A DNA stretch of 64,000 nucleotides from Glaciihabitans sp. dw_435 (GCF_018449675.1 NZ_JAAVUZ010000006.1:124001-188000); one strand, 5' to 3'; positions 25,982 through 34,983 are shown, counted from the first letter of the stretch. Notes: generated by a model from the sequence alone, not told the origin. Made by a program: numbers and translations.

Positions 25982-26961
25982 CAGTTGCGCTCTCCCTCGT
26001 AATACACGAACCGGTTGCTGATCTTCACCTGGATCAGCGAGATCAGCATGATGATGATGAACAGCAGCCAGGCCATCGCCGCGGCGAAGCCAAAGTTGAA
26101 CTGACGGAAAGCCTGCTGGAAGAGATAGACGCCATAAAAGAGGGATGCCTCGGGCGCGGCCTGTACCTGGTCCCGGTAAAAGAGCAGGTATGCCTGATCG
26201 AAGACCTGCAGCGCGGCGATGGTGAGCACGATGACGTTGAAGAAGAGCGCGCCGGAGATCATCGGGAGTGTGATGGAGAAGAACCGGCGGATCGGGCCGG
26301 CGCCATCGATGGACGCGACCTCGTAGAGGTCGGTCGGAACGTTCTTCAGTGCGGCGAGCAGGATGATCATGGTGCCACTGACGCCCCACAGGGTCATCAA
26401 AACGATGGACGGTTTCACCCAGGCGGGGTCCTGCAACCACTGCGGCCCCTGAATTCCGATCGCGGCCAGCGCCTTGTTGATAGCCCCCTGGTTTCCGTTG
26501 AGCAGCAGGAGGAACACCGACGCGGTCGCCACGGTCGGCGTCATCCTCGGCAGGTAGAAGACGGTGCGGAAGAACCCTGCACCGCGTCCCACGCGGTTGA
26601 GGAGCAGTGCGAGGAAGAGGGCGAAGATGATCTCGAGGGGCACCGCGAGCACCGCGTAGAAGAGGGTGTTGCCGAGCGACAGCGCCACCTTCGGGTCCTC
26701 GATCAGGGCCTGGTAGTTCGCGAGTCCGACCGGCTGAGCGGTGTCCGTCGCGAGTTGGTAGTTGCTGAACGAGATGACGAGGCTGTAGATCATCGCGCCG
26801 AGCGTAAAGACGAGAAACCCGATGAGCCACGGCGTAATGAAGAGGTAGCCCGCGATCGCCTCTCGCCGGTTGTACTTCACGCGACGGATGGTGCGGGTCG
26901 CTCGGGTGCCGCCGGTGGCCCCGGAATCCGTGGCGGCGGGTAGTGCCGTGTCGGCGGCCAT
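25981..26961 (-). CDS. CUT1 sugar ABC transporter permease, MalF type
   Basis: 326 residues: a cytosolic N-terminus of about 35 residues, then six helices (AGYLFITPWLIGFLVFTLGA first), with the EAA-like loop EVASIDGAGPIRRFFSITLP. It forms the channel with the next gene. The start is the ATG at 26961. It is divergent from the ABC exporter gene at 27170; the promoter region holds the palindrome AAACGTACGTTT (27044-27055). No ATPase gene lies in the unit. Confidence 0.92.
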   Translation of the reverse strand: MAADTALPAATDSGATGGTRATRTIRRVKYNRREAIAGYLFITPWLIGFLVFTLGAMIYSLVISFSNYQLATDTAQPVGLANYQALIEDPKVALSLGNTLFYAVLAVPLEIIFALFLALLLNRVGRGAGFFRTVFYLPRMTPTVATASVFLLLLNGNQGAINKALAAIGIQGPQWLQDPAWVKPSIVLMTLWGVSGTMIILLAALKNVPTDLYEVASIDGAGPIRRFFSITLPMISGALFFNVIVLTIAALQVFDQAYLLFYRDQVQAAPEASLFYGVYLFQQAFRQFNFGFAAAMAWLLFIIIMLISLIQVKISNRFVYYEGERN

Positions 26962-27043
26962 GGGCGCATGTCCTTTCGGGTGGGCAGTACGGACGAGAAG
27001 CGGGATGCCGGTGCACTGTGCGTACAGGCATCGCTTCCTGACG

Positions 27044-27055
27044 AAACGTACGTTT
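27044..27055. promoter_or_regulatory. AAACGTACGTTT palindrome before the permease pair
   Basis: A perfect 12-bp palindrome about 83 bp before the permease start. The inner AACGTACGTT recurs at 23736-23745 at the start of the cognate binding-protein gene, so it may be a shared operator. Confidence 0.5.
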
Positions 27056-27169
27056 GGAGCATCCGCCCAACAACCCCTTGCGCTGTCTGGGCGAACGCAG
27101 CAGCGCTGTCTCGCTCTGGGCGTAACGTTCCGGGCAGTTCGCCCACGGCGGCGGGGGGACAATGAAGTG

Positions 27170-29029
27170 ATGAGTATGCGAGGCGGCGGTGGCCGTGGAC
27201 GAGTGAGTGCGCGCGACACCGAGGCGCAAAAAGCAGCGAACGCCGGAGCGCCCAAGGTCGAGCATCTGCTGCGCCGGATCGGCGAACTGTTCAAGCCGCA
27301 CCGCCGTGCCCTGAGCGTCACGATCGTGCTGGTGCTGATCAGTGCGGGGATGAGTGTGCTGCCCCCGCTGCTGACCCGGGAGGCGTTCGACATCGGCCTC
27401 TTCCCGAAGTCGGGGATACCGGATGTCCCGGTGCTGATGCTCCTCGTCGGCGCCATGGTTGCCCTGTGGATCGCGTCCGCCGGCCTCGGTGTCTGGCAGA
27501 CCTACCTCACCGCGACCGTCGGAAACACCGTCATGGGCCGCCTCCGCACCCGCCTGTTCGGTCACCTCCAGGCGATGGAACTCGCGTTCTTCACGAAGAC
27601 GAAGACCGGAATTATCCAGTCGCGCCTGCAGAACGATGTGGGTGGTGTCGCCGACGTGCTCAGCAACACCATCTCGAGCGTGATTGGCAACACCGTCACG
27701 GTGATTGCGGCGTTCGTGTCGATGCTGGTGCTGAGCTGGCAGCTGACAATCGTTGCGGTCATCCTGCTTCCGGTGCTGCTGATTGCGCAGCGTCGGGTCG
27801 GTCAGGTGCGCGCACGGATCGCGACCAAGACGCAGGAGTCGCTGAGCGACATGACGTCGATCACGCAGGAGGCCCTCAGTGTCAGTGGCATCCTGCTGGC
27901 CAAGAGTTTCAACCAGCAGAAGGCGGAAATCGCCCGCTACGAGGCCGAAAACCAGACCCAGATCCGGCTGCAGGTGCGCCAGCAGATGAGCGGCCAGTGG
28001 TTCTTCGCGGTGGTCGGCATCTTCCTGTCTGTCATCCCCGCGATCATCTACCTCGTCGCCGCCTGGCTGATTACGCACGATGTCGCCGTGACCGCCGGAA
28101 CGATCGTTGCCTTCACGACCGTGCAGGCCCGCCTTACCTTCCCGCTGCTCGGCCTGTTGCGCGTGGTGCTCGACCTGCAGACCTCGCAGGCGCTGTTCTC
28201 CCGCATCTTCGAATACCTCGACCTGCACCCTGCCATCACCGACAAGCCGACCGCGACGCCCGTCGATCCGGGTCAGCTCGGCCGGGTGGAATTCGACCAG
28301 GTCGTCTTCCGCTACCCCGACGCGGGCCCCGATACCCCCGCCACCCTCAAGTCGATGACCTTCGACATCGAGCCGGGGCAGTACGCAGCCTTCGTCGGCC
28401 CGTCGGGCGCGGGTAAGACGACCGTCTCCTACCTCGTGCCGCGCTTCCACGACGTCTCGGGCGGCCGCGTGCTGTTTGCCGGGTCCGACGTGCGCGACCT
28501 CCAACAGGACAGCCTCGTCCATAACATCGGCATCGTCAGCCAGGAGACGTACCTTTTTCACGCGACGATCGCGGAGAACCTGCGGTACGCGAAACCGGAT
28601 GCCACGGACGCCGAACTCGAGGCCGCCGCGCGCGCGGCCAACATCCACGCGACGATCGCGTCATTCCCCGACGGGTACGACACCCTGGTGGGGGAGCGTG
28701 GCTACCGTCTGAGCGGCGGCGAGAAGCAGCGCATCGCCATCGCCCGGGTGTTGCTCAAGGATCCCGCCGTGCTCATCCTCGATGAGGCAACCAGTGCCCT
28801 GGACTCCGTCTCCGAACGCATCGTGCAGGCGGCGCTCGACACCGCCTCCCGGGGGCGCACCACCATCGCGATCGCCCACCGTCTCTCGACGGTCATCAAC
28901 GCCGACGTGATCTTCGTGGTCGACGGCGGCCGCATCGTCGAACGCGGCACGCACGACGAGCTCGTGGCCCTCGAGGAGGGCGTGTACGCGAAGCTCTTCC
29001 ACGAGCAGTCCCGGGCGATGGCGGGCTAG
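27170..29029 (+). CDS. ABC exporter, ATPase fused to membrane domain (MsbA/LmrA-like)
   Basis: 619 residues: six-helix exporter domain (about 40-330), then the nucleotide-binding domain with Walker A GPSGAGKTT near 410, signature LSGGEKQRIAIARVL near 512 and Walker B LILDEATSALD, and switch His in AHRLSTV. It works as a homodimer or with a partner; no second half-transporter gene is adjacent, so a homodimer is likely. It exports lipids or drugs; the substrate is unknown. A GGGGGG stretch lies 11 bp before the ATG at 27170; GTG 27167 and ATG 27176 are alternatives. Confidence 0.92.
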   Translation: MSMRGGGGRGRVSARDTEAQKAANAGAPKVEHLLRRIGELFKPHRRALSVTIVLVLISAGMSVLPPLLTREAFDIGLFPKSGIPDVPVLMLLVGAMVALWIASAGLGVWQTYLTATVGNTVMGRLRTRLFGHLQAMELAFFTKTKTGIIQSRLQNDVGGVADVLSNTISSVIGNTVTVIAAFVSMLVLSWQLTIVAVILLPVLLIAQRRVGQVRARIATKTQESLSDMTSITQEALSVSGILLAKSFNQQKAEIARYEAENQTQIRLQVRQQMSGQWFFAVVGIFLSVIPAIIYLVAAWLITHDVAVTAGTIVAFTTVQARLTFPLLGLLRVVLDLQTSQALFSRIFEYLDLHPAITDKPTATPVDPGQLGRVEFDQVVFRYPDAGPDTPATLKSMTFDIEPGQYAAFVGPSGAGKTTVSYLVPRFHDVSGGRVLFAGSDVRDLQQDSLVHNIGIVSQETYLFHATIAENLRYAKPDATDAELEAAARAANIHATIASFPDGYDTLVGERGYRLSGGEKQRIAIARVLLKDPAVLILDEATSALDSVSERIVQAALDTASRGRTTIAIAHRLSTVINADVIFVVDGGRIVERGTHDELVALEEGVYAKLFHEQSRAMAG

Positions 29030-29053
29030 GAGCCCTCAACGGGGAGCGGCGAG

Positions 29054-29746
29054 CTACGAGCGGGCCGCCAGCATGTCTTGCATGAGGCCGATCTCGCTGG
29101 TCTGCGCCGTGATGACGCCCTTGGCCAGGGCCACGACCGAGGGATAGGTGCTCCGGTCGAGCAGGGCCTGCGCCATCTCGATGCCGCCCTTGTGGTGGGC
29201 GATCATCAGCGTGAGGTATTCCTTCTCGGCAGCGACACCCGTGAGCGTGCGCAGGTGCGCCATCTGGGCAGGGGTGGCCAGCCCCGGCATCGGACTGCCG
29301 GGCTCGTGGGCGCTGGCCGTGGCCATGCCGTCGTGACTCATGCTGTCGCCGGCGAGCGTCGGCTGGGTCATCCACGTCATTGATGGTTCGGATGCCACCT
29401 GCGGAAGTTTCCACTCGGCGAGGAACCCATAGAGCTGGCCCGACTGCGATCCCTGTGACGTGGCGATGTCATACGCGACCGAGCGCACGGTGGGGTCGGT
29501 CGTGAGGTCGCGCACGAGGAGGGACATCTCGACGGCCTGGTTGTGGTGGGTCTGCATGTCGCGGGCGAAGCCGGCTTCCACGCTGTGGTCGCCGGGCGTT
29601 CCCGTCTGCGGACCGGTGATGCGGCCGGCGGCAAACGCGCCCACCAGCAGAAGGAGGGCGGCCAGCGTGATCGCGAGAATGCGACGACCGCGGTGCGCCG
29701 GGGTAGGCGCGGCCGCGGTCGTCGGGGCAGAAGCGGGTGTCGACAC
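29054..29746 (-). CDS. DUF305 family membrane-anchored protein
   Basis: 230 residues with one N-terminal helix (ILAITLAALLLLVGAFAAG) and an extracytoplasmic DUF305 four-helix domain. The domain carries repeated His motifs MQTHHNQAVEMS and MIAHHKGGIEMAQALL, and Met-rich stretches. Such His/Met patterns suggest metal (copper) contact, though the family role is not settled. It follows the DUF3105 gene by 15 bp on the same strand and is probably co-transcribed with it. The start is the GTG at 29746. Confidence 0.88.
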   Translation of the reverse strand: MSTPASAPTTAAAPTPAHRGRRILAITLAALLLLVGAFAAGRITGPQTGTPGDHSVEAGFARDMQTHHNQAVEMSLLVRDLTTDPTVRSVAYDIATSQGSQSGQLYGFLAEWKLPQVASEPSMTWMTQPTLAGDSMSHDGMATASAHEPGSPMPGLATPAQMAHLRTLTGVAAEKEYLTLMIAHHKGGIEMAQALLDRSTYPSVVALAKGVITAQTSEIGLMQDMLAARS

Positions 29747-29761
29747 GAGTACGGGGGTCAG

Positions 29762-30445
29762 TTAGGCGACGCGGCCCGGGTCATCGATGCCACCGGTGCA
29801 GGCGGCCGTGGGCTCGGGTGCATCGGCGGAACGCCAGAACTTCTTGATGAAGTCAGGAAGGCGCTTGTCGTCAACACCGGTGAGCTGCACCTGCTTGCCC
29901 CACGCGGAGGCGACGACGGGCGTCGGCAGTCCCTCGTACGGGGAGAGCACGGTGTAGGTGTCGGGCAGCTGCTTGCGCAGGGCCTTCACGCCGTCGGCAT
30001 CGATCTTGGTGGGGTCGTACGTGACCCAGACGGCACCGTGCTCGAGGTCGTGCACGGCACGGGAGTCTTCGACGGGCTGGTCATACACGCCACAGTTGAG
30101 CCATCCGGCCCAGTGGTCGCCACCCGCGGGCGGGGACATGCCGTACTCGGCCTGGTAGTCGACAACGTCGTTCGACGCGTCGGCGTCCTGGTCGACGTGG
30201 TTCGCGGTCGGAAGGGTGAAGCTCTTCAGCCCGGAGATCTGGATGTCGGCCGGAGCCACCTTCGGCACCGAGCTGGTGACCACGAACGTGACGATGAGCG
30301 CGCCGATCGCGAGCACACCAACGCCCGAGGCAATGTAGGCGATGAGGCGGTTGCGCTTGGAGGTCGCCTGCTGCTTCTTGAGCGCTGCCACCTTTTCGGC
30401 GCGGCGCGCATCGCGTTGTTGTTTGACCGAGAGCTCTGATGGCAT
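29762..30445 (-). CDS. DUF3105 family membrane protein
   Basis: 227 residues: a highly basic N-terminus (KQQRDARRAEKVAALKKQQ), one helix (LIAYIASGVGVLAIGALIVTF) and an outer DUF3105 domain. Its core is YGMSPPAGGDHWAGWLNCGVY and VHDLEHGAVWVTYDP, containing conserved His, Cys and Glu residues. The function is unknown. Pairing with DUF305 is common in Actinobacteria and suggests a shared extracytoplasmic task, perhaps metal related. I chose the ATG at 30445; the upstream in-frame start lacks support. Confidence 0.87.
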   Translation of the reverse strand: MPSELSVKQQRDARRAEKVAALKKQQATSKRNRLIAYIASGVGVLAIGALIVTFVVTSSVPKVAPADIQISGLKSFTLPTANHVDQDADASNDVVDYQAEYGMSPPAGGDHWAGWLNCGVYDQPVEDSRAVHDLEHGAVWVTYDPTKIDADGVKALRKQLPDTYTVLSPYEGLPTPVVASAWGKQVQLTGVDDKRLPDFIKKFWRSADAPEPTAACTGGIDDPGRVA

Positions 30446-30550
30446 GCGGGGAAATCCTGACGTCAGTTGAGGGTACAAGTAAATTGTCTCAGGCCCGAGC
30501 TGGGAATTGAGCAACCGTTACGCATCCGTGCCGCGGCAAACCGCCGCTGA

Positions 30551-30556
30551 TAGATT
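30551..30556 (+). promoter_or_regulatory. -10 box of cbs, possible near-leaderless start
   Basis: TAGATT ends nine bases before the cbs ATG and there is no ribosome-binding sequence, so transcription probably begins at or within a few bases of the start codon. Confidence 0.5.
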
Positions 30557-30565
30557 AGGCGCACC

Positions 30566-31930
30566 ATGAAATACGCCAACTCTGTGCTGGATCTCGTCGG
30601 AAACACCCCTCTCGTTCGCTTGCGCAGTGTGGCCGAGGGCTATGCCCCGACCATCCTCGTGAAGGTCGAATACCTGAACCCCGGCGGATCGTCCAAGGAC
30701 CGCATCGCCCGGCGCATCATTGACGCGGCCGAAGCGGAGGGCCTGCTGAAGCCCGGCGGCACCATCGTGGAGCCCACCAGCGGCAACACCGGTGTCGGTC
30801 TGGCACTCGTCGCTCAGCAGCGTGGATACCGCTGCGTCTTCGTGGTCCCCGACAAGGTGGGCGAGGACAAGCGTTCGGTGCTGCGCGCCTACGGAGCAGA
30901 GGTCGTCGTGACCCCGACCGCCGTCGCCCCCGAGAGCCCCGAGTCCTACTACAGCGTCTCCGACCGCCTCACCCGCGAGATCCCCGGCGCGTTCAAGCCG
31001 AACCAGTACTCCAACCCCAATGGTCCGCTCAGCCACTACGAGACCACCGGTCCCGAGATCTGGGCCGACACGGAGGGCAAGGTCACCCACTTCATCGCGG
31101 GTGTCGGCACCGGCGGCACGATCAGTGGCGTCGGTCGCTACCTCAAGGAGGTATCGGATGGCGCGGTACAGATCATCGGCGCCGACCCCGAGGGTTCCGT
31201 CTACTCCGGCGGCACCGGGCGCCCGTACCTCGTCGAGGGTGTCGGCGAAGACTTCTGGCCGACCGCGTACGACCCGTCCGTCGTCGACGAGATCATCGCG
31301 TCCTCCGATGCCGAGTCGTTCGAGATGACCCGTCGTCTCGCCCGCGAAGAGGGCCTGCTCGTTGGTGGTTCGAGCGGCCTCGCCGTCTCGGTGGCGCTCA
31401 AGGCCGCGGAGAAGCTCGGTCCCGACGACGTCATGGTGATCCTTCTGCCCGACAGCGGCCGCGGCTACCTCGGCAAGATCTTCAACGAGAAGTGGATGCA
31501 GTCCTACGGCTTCACCCAGATCTCCGACGAGAAGACCGTCGCCGACGTCGTGCGCTCCAAGTCCGGCTCGCTGCCCGAACTCGTGCACGTGCACCCCACG
31601 GACACCATCCGCGATGCCATCCAGATCCTCACCAAGTACGACGTCTCCCAGATGCCCGTGCTCACGGCCGAGCCGCCCGTCGTCATCGGAGAGGTCGCCG
31701 GAGCCGTCGACGAGCGCACCCTGCTCGAACTCGTGTTCAGCGGCGCCGCCCAGATGACCGACCCCATCTCCAAGTTCATCGGCAAGCCGCTGGGACTCAT
31801 CGGCGTGCACGAGTCGGTCACCGCCGCCCGTACCGCGCTGGGCAGCACCGACGCCCTGCTCGTTGTCGATGACGGCAAGCCGGCGGCCGTGCTCACCCGG
31901 CACGATCTGCTCGCCTTCATTTCCGAATAA
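30566..31930 (+). CDS. cbs: Cystathionine beta-synthase
   Basis: 454 residues. The PLP-dependent fold carries the lysine in NPGGSSKDRIARRII, the SGNTGVGLA phosphate loop and GTGGTISGVGRYLKE. A C-terminal pair of CBS modules (from about 335 to the end) is typical of the full-length enzyme. It condenses serine and homocysteine to cystathionine in the cytosol. metB follows 98 bp later, so both transsulfuration directions are encoded here. There is no clear ribosome site; a TAGATT -10 box is close to the start. Confidence 0.93.
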   Translation: MKYANSVLDLVGNTPLVRLRSVAEGYAPTILVKVEYLNPGGSSKDRIARRIIDAAEAEGLLKPGGTIVEPTSGNTGVGLALVAQQRGYRCVFVVPDKVGEDKRSVLRAYGAEVVVTPTAVAPESPESYYSVSDRLTREIPGAFKPNQYSNPNGPLSHYETTGPEIWADTEGKVTHFIAGVGTGGTISGVGRYLKEVSDGAVQIIGADPEGSVYSGGTGRPYLVEGVGEDFWPTAYDPSVVDEIIASSDAESFEMTRRLAREEGLLVGGSSGLAVSVALKAAEKLGPDDVMVILLPDSGRGYLGKIFNEKWMQSYGFTQISDEKTVADVVRSKSGSLPELVHVHPTDTIRDAIQILTKYDVSQMPVLTAEPPVVIGEVAGAVDERTLLELVFSGAAQMTDPISKFIGKPLGLIGVHESVTAARTALGSTDALLVVDDGKPAAVLTRHDLLAFISE

Positions 31931-31937
31931 GCGGGAC

Positions 31938-31984
31938 AGCGGATGACCCGGGCCCGGCACTGAGACCGCACCGGGACATCCGCT
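31938..31984. terminator. Large hairpin between cbs and metB
   Basis: AGCGGATGACCCGG at 31938-31951 pairs with CCGGGACATCCGCT at 31971-31984, one mismatch. There is no T-run, so it may instead limit or protect the transcript. Confidence 0.6.
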
Positions 31985-32028
31985 CTCCGCCTCCCGCATC
32001 CCGTCACCCCAAACAAAAGAGATTCGTC

Positions 32029-33204
32029 GTGTCCTCCTCAACACCCGCCGCAGCCGGCGACCACGCCTTTTCCACCCGTGCCATTCACGCGGGCCAGGAA
32101 TTTGACCCGACCACGGGTGCCGTGGTTCCCCCCATCTACATGACGAGCACCTTCGTGCAGGACGGCATCGGCAACTTCCGCGGAGGGTATGAGTACGCCC
32201 GCGGCGGCAACCCGACGCGGGACTCGCTGCAGACCCTGCTCGCCTCGCTCGAGGGCGGCTCGCACGCGTTCAGTTTTGCGTCGGGGCTGGCGGCGGAAGA
32301 CACGCTGCTGCGCGCGATCGTGAAGCCGGGTGACTCGATCATCATGGGCAACGACGTGTATGGCGGGACGCACCGACTGGTGAACCGCGTGTTCGTTCCG
32401 TGGGGGATTGGCCTGTCGACGGTCGACATGAGTGACCTGGACGCGGTGCGTGCGGCCGTGGCATCCGCCCCGCCCAGGGTCTTGTGGATTGAGACGCCGA
32501 GCAACCCGCTCATGAAGATCAGCGACATCGCGGCGCTCGCCGAAATCGGGCACGCCGTCGGTGCGCTCGTCGTCGTCGACAACACGTTTGCCTCGCCGTA
32601 CCTGCAGCAGCCGATCTCGCTGGGCGCCGACGTCGTTGTGCACTCGACGACCAAGTACCTCGGCGGCCACTCGGACGTGCTCGGGGGCGCGGTCATCGTC
32701 AACAGTGAGGAGCTGGCGGCGTCGGTCGGGTTCCTGCAGTTTGGCGTGGGCGCCGTGAGCAGCCCGTTCGACGCGTGGCTGACGGTGCGTGGCATCAAGA
32801 CGCTGGCCGTGCGGGTTGAGCGTCATTCGTCCAACGCGCTGGCGATCGCCGAGGCGCTGTCGGGGCACCCCGCGCTTGACGCCGTCTACTACCCGGGACT
32901 CGAGAGCCACCCGGGGTACGAGCTTGCCGGGCGCCAGATGCGCGCGTTCGGTGGAATGCTGTCTGTCGCGCTGACCGGTGGCCCCGCTGCCGCGCGCACG
33001 TTTGCCGAGACGACGACCCTGTTCCAGCTGGCGGAGTCGCTGGGTGGCGTCGAGTCGCTCATCGGGTACCCGTCGGAGATGACGCACGCGTCCGTGAAGG
33101 GCACGGAGCTTGAGGTTCCCGAAAACCTGATCCGCCTGTCCGTCGGAATCGAAGACGTTGATGACCTAATCTCAGATCTGACGGGCGCACTCGACGCGCT
33201 GTAG
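32029..33204 (+). CDS. metB: Cystathionine gamma-synthase
   Basis: 391 residues of the Cys/Met-metabolism PLP family: YARGGNPTRDSLQ, the PLP lysine in VVHSTTKYLGGHSDV, and the C-terminal SLGGVESLIGYPSEMTHAS that separates gamma-synthase/lyase members. It makes cystathionine from an activated homoserine and cysteine; gamma-lyase activity cannot be excluded by sequence alone. GTG start at 32029. It follows cbs and is probably in the same unit or attenuated by the hairpin between them. Confidence 0.9.
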   Translation: MSSSTPAAAGDHAFSTRAIHAGQEFDPTTGAVVPPIYMTSTFVQDGIGNFRGGYEYARGGNPTRDSLQTLLASLEGGSHAFSFASGLAAEDTLLRAIVKPGDSIIMGNDVYGGTHRLVNRVFVPWGIGLSTVDMSDLDAVRAAVASAPPRVLWIETPSNPLMKISDIAALAEIGHAVGALVVVDNTFASPYLQQPISLGADVVVHSTTKYLGGHSDVLGGAVIVNSEELAASVGFLQFGVGAVSSPFDAWLTVRGIKTLAVRVERHSSNALAIAEALSGHPALDAVYYPGLESHPGYELAGRQMRAFGGMLSVALTGGPAAARTFAETTTLFQLAESLGGVESLIGYPSEMTHASVKGTELEVPENLIRLSVGIEDVDDLISDLTGALDAL

Positions 33205-33252
33205 TCGTCGTCCGGGACACCGGTCGAGCCGCCTCGCGAAGGGACCCGATCG

Positions 33253-33681
33253 GTGACTACGCAGGGAGTCGCAACGAACACAGCGGCGGATGCCCGTGCT
33301 TTTCCGTTGTTCGCCGTGTGGCTAACGGTGGCGGTGCTGCTGTTTTCGGCGGGTGGGCTATCGGTGCTTGCCAGTTCGGTTGCGGTGCTTGGTGGTCCGT
33401 ATCATCCCACCGCGGACAAGTGCCAGCTGGATGACCCTGCCCCGGAGGGTGCCGCGATGTCTGGTGAGCAGAGGGTCGTCACCGGGGGCGCCTCCTCATG
33501 GCCCGTGGGATACGCGTGTACCTACACGATGGAGGACGGCAGCTTCCGGACCCAGGGGCTCGATGACTGGACCGCGACCTGGCTCGCGTACGGCGGGCTG
33601 ACCGCGGTGCTCGGCGGGGTAGCCCTGGCGATCGGGTCATCCGTCTCCTTCCGTCGCCGCTCGCGTAAAAACGGGCGATAA
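33253..33681 (+). CDS. Two-helix membrane protein, unknown
   Basis: 142 residues with an N-terminal helix (FAVWLTVAVLLFSAGGLSVL) and a C-terminal helix (LAYGGLTAVLGGVALAIGSSV). An outer segment of about 60 residues between them contains two Cys (DKCQLDD, GYACTYTMEDG) that could form a disulfide. No family was recognised. GTG start at 33253. It is followed immediately by the GCTGAAAACGG hairpin and the 22-bp repeat array. Confidence 0.65.
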   Translation: MTTQGVATNTAADARAFPLFAVWLTVAVLLFSAGGLSVLASSVAVLGGPYHPTADKCQLDDPAPEGAAMSGEQRVVTGGASSWPVGYACTYTMEDGSFRTQGLDDWTATWLAYGGLTAVLGGVALAIGSSVSFRRRSRKNGR

Positions 33682-33719
33682 CGCTGAAAACGGTCCAGCG
33701 CGCCTGACCGTTTTCAGCG
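33682..33719. repeat. Intergenic hairpin of the GCTGAAAACGG family, copy 2
   Basis: CGCTGAAAACGGTC at 33682-33695 pairs with 33706-33719. Arms and the CAGCGCGCC loop match the reverse complement of the element at 11636-11675. Confidence 0.85.
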
Positions 33720-33736
33720 CTTTGGCCCGGTTTCAC

Positions 33737-33826
33737 CGGCTCCGCCCCGTTTTGCAGGCCGGCTCCGCCCGGTTTCGCAGACCGATCCGCCCGGTTTCGC
33801 AGACCGATCCGCCCGATTTCGCAGAA
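33737..33826. repeat. 22-23 bp tandem repeat array
   Basis: Four consecutive units (33737-33759, 33760-33782, 33783-33804, 33805-33826) share the pattern CGATCCGCCCGGTTTCGCAG. Degenerate partial units flank both sides. It is intergenic, directly after the hairpin. Confidence 0.85.
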
Positions 33827-33900
33827 CGACCCGCACGTAGTCGCCCGCCACGCCTCGTCAAGGCCCCCGACCACCTTCGCCGAAGCGATTAAATGTGCGG

Positions 33901-34959
33901 ATGGAATCCTTACCCCTCGGCGTGCTCGCCCTGATCTTCGTGGCGGCCGCCGCGGTCGTGTGGATCGCCGGTATCCAGCTGTCCAAGGCCACCGACGTGC
34001 TCGATGCCCGCCTGCACCTGGGGAGCGCCTTCGGCGGACTGATCGTGCTCGCGGTGGCTACGAACCTGCCGGAAATCGCCATCACTGTGTCGGCGGCTCT
34101 CGCGGGCAACCTCGATGTCGCAGTGGGAAACATCCTCGGTGGCATTGCCCTGCAGACCGTCGTGCTGGTGATCCTCGATGTCTTCGGGAAGAGGGGAAAG
34201 GGTGTGCGGCCCCTCACGTACCGGGCGGCATCGCTGACCCTCGTACTCGAGGGGATCATGGTGGTCGCAGTGCTCACGGTCGTGATCGCCGGAAGCCAGC
34301 TGCCGTCCGGCCTCGAGCTGCTGCGCCTCACCCCGGACGTTGTGTTGATCTTGCTGCTGTGGGTCATCGGCCTCCTGCTGGTGCAGCACGCCCGAAAGAA
34401 CCTGCCGTGGCAGGAGGAGGGGCACGCGCCCGACTCGAGCGCGCACCCGCACCGGCACCGTCGTCACAAGCCCAACGACTCCATGCCCACGGCCAAGGCA
34501 GCCATCATCTTCGCCGTCGCGGCACTGGCAACGCTCGTCGCCGGTGTCGTGCTCGAACAGGCCGGAGACGCGGCATCCACCCAGCTCGGATTCTCCGGCG
34601 TGCTGTTCGGGGCTACCGTGCTCGCGCTGGCGACATCGCTTCCCGAGATCTCGACCGGCCTGCAGGCGATCAAGCAGGGAGACGACAACCTCGCCATCAG
34701 TGACATCTTCGGGGGCAACTCCTTCCTGCCCGTGCTGTTCCTGCTCGCGACAGTCATCTCCGGCAAGGCGGTTCTGCCGCAGGCCAACGCGTCAGACATT
34801 TACCTCACTGCGCTCGCCGGTTTGCTCACCCTCGTCTATGTCGTCGGTCTGATCTTCCGCCCGAGCCGCCGCATTGTCGGGATGGGTGTGGATTCGCTCA
34901 TCGTGCTGATCCTCTATGTCGTGGGCATCGGCGGCCTCATCGCCATCACGCTGAGCTGA
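33901..34959 (+). CDS. CaCA-family sodium/calcium exchanger-like protein
   Basis: About 352 residues, ten or eleven helices in two inverted halves. Each half carries an alpha-repeat: VATNLPEIAITVSAALAGNL with GNILGG, and ATSLPEISTGLQAIKQGD with DIFGGN. It exchanges a cation (Ca2+ or similar) for Na+ or H+. A His-rich cytosolic loop (SAHPHRHRRHK) joins the halves and may bind metal. The start is the ATG at 33901, seven bases after a TTAAAT -10 box, suggesting a leaderless mRNA; a GTG at 33895 would precede the likely transcript start. Confidence 0.88.
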   Translation: MESLPLGVLALIFVAAAAVVWIAGIQLSKATDVLDARLHLGSAFGGLIVLAVATNLPEIAITVSAALAGNLDVAVGNILGGIALQTVVLVILDVFGKRGKGVRPLTYRAASLTLVLEGIMVVAVLTVVIAGSQLPSGLELLRLTPDVVLILLLWVIGLLLVQHARKNLPWQEEGHAPDSSAHPHRHRRHKPNDSMPTAKAAIIFAVAALATLVAGVVLEQAGDAASTQLGFSGVLFGATVLALATSLPEISTGLQAIKQGDDNLAISDIFGGNSFLPVLFLLATVISGKAVLPQANASDIYLTALAGLLTLVYVVGLIFRPSRRIVGMGVDSLIVLILYVVGIGGLIAITLS

Positions 34960-34983
34960 CCGGCACTGACCGATTCCATGTGA

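Noticed and set aside
25112-28648. Very long minus-strand open frame (1178 codons)
   Set aside because: Only the last 289 codons encode a permease. The rest is antisense to the ABC exporter and the other permease and has no domain logic; it is an effect of high GC.
33737-33826. CRISPR-like repeats
   Set aside because: Units are directly adjacent with no spacers; it is a minisatellite.
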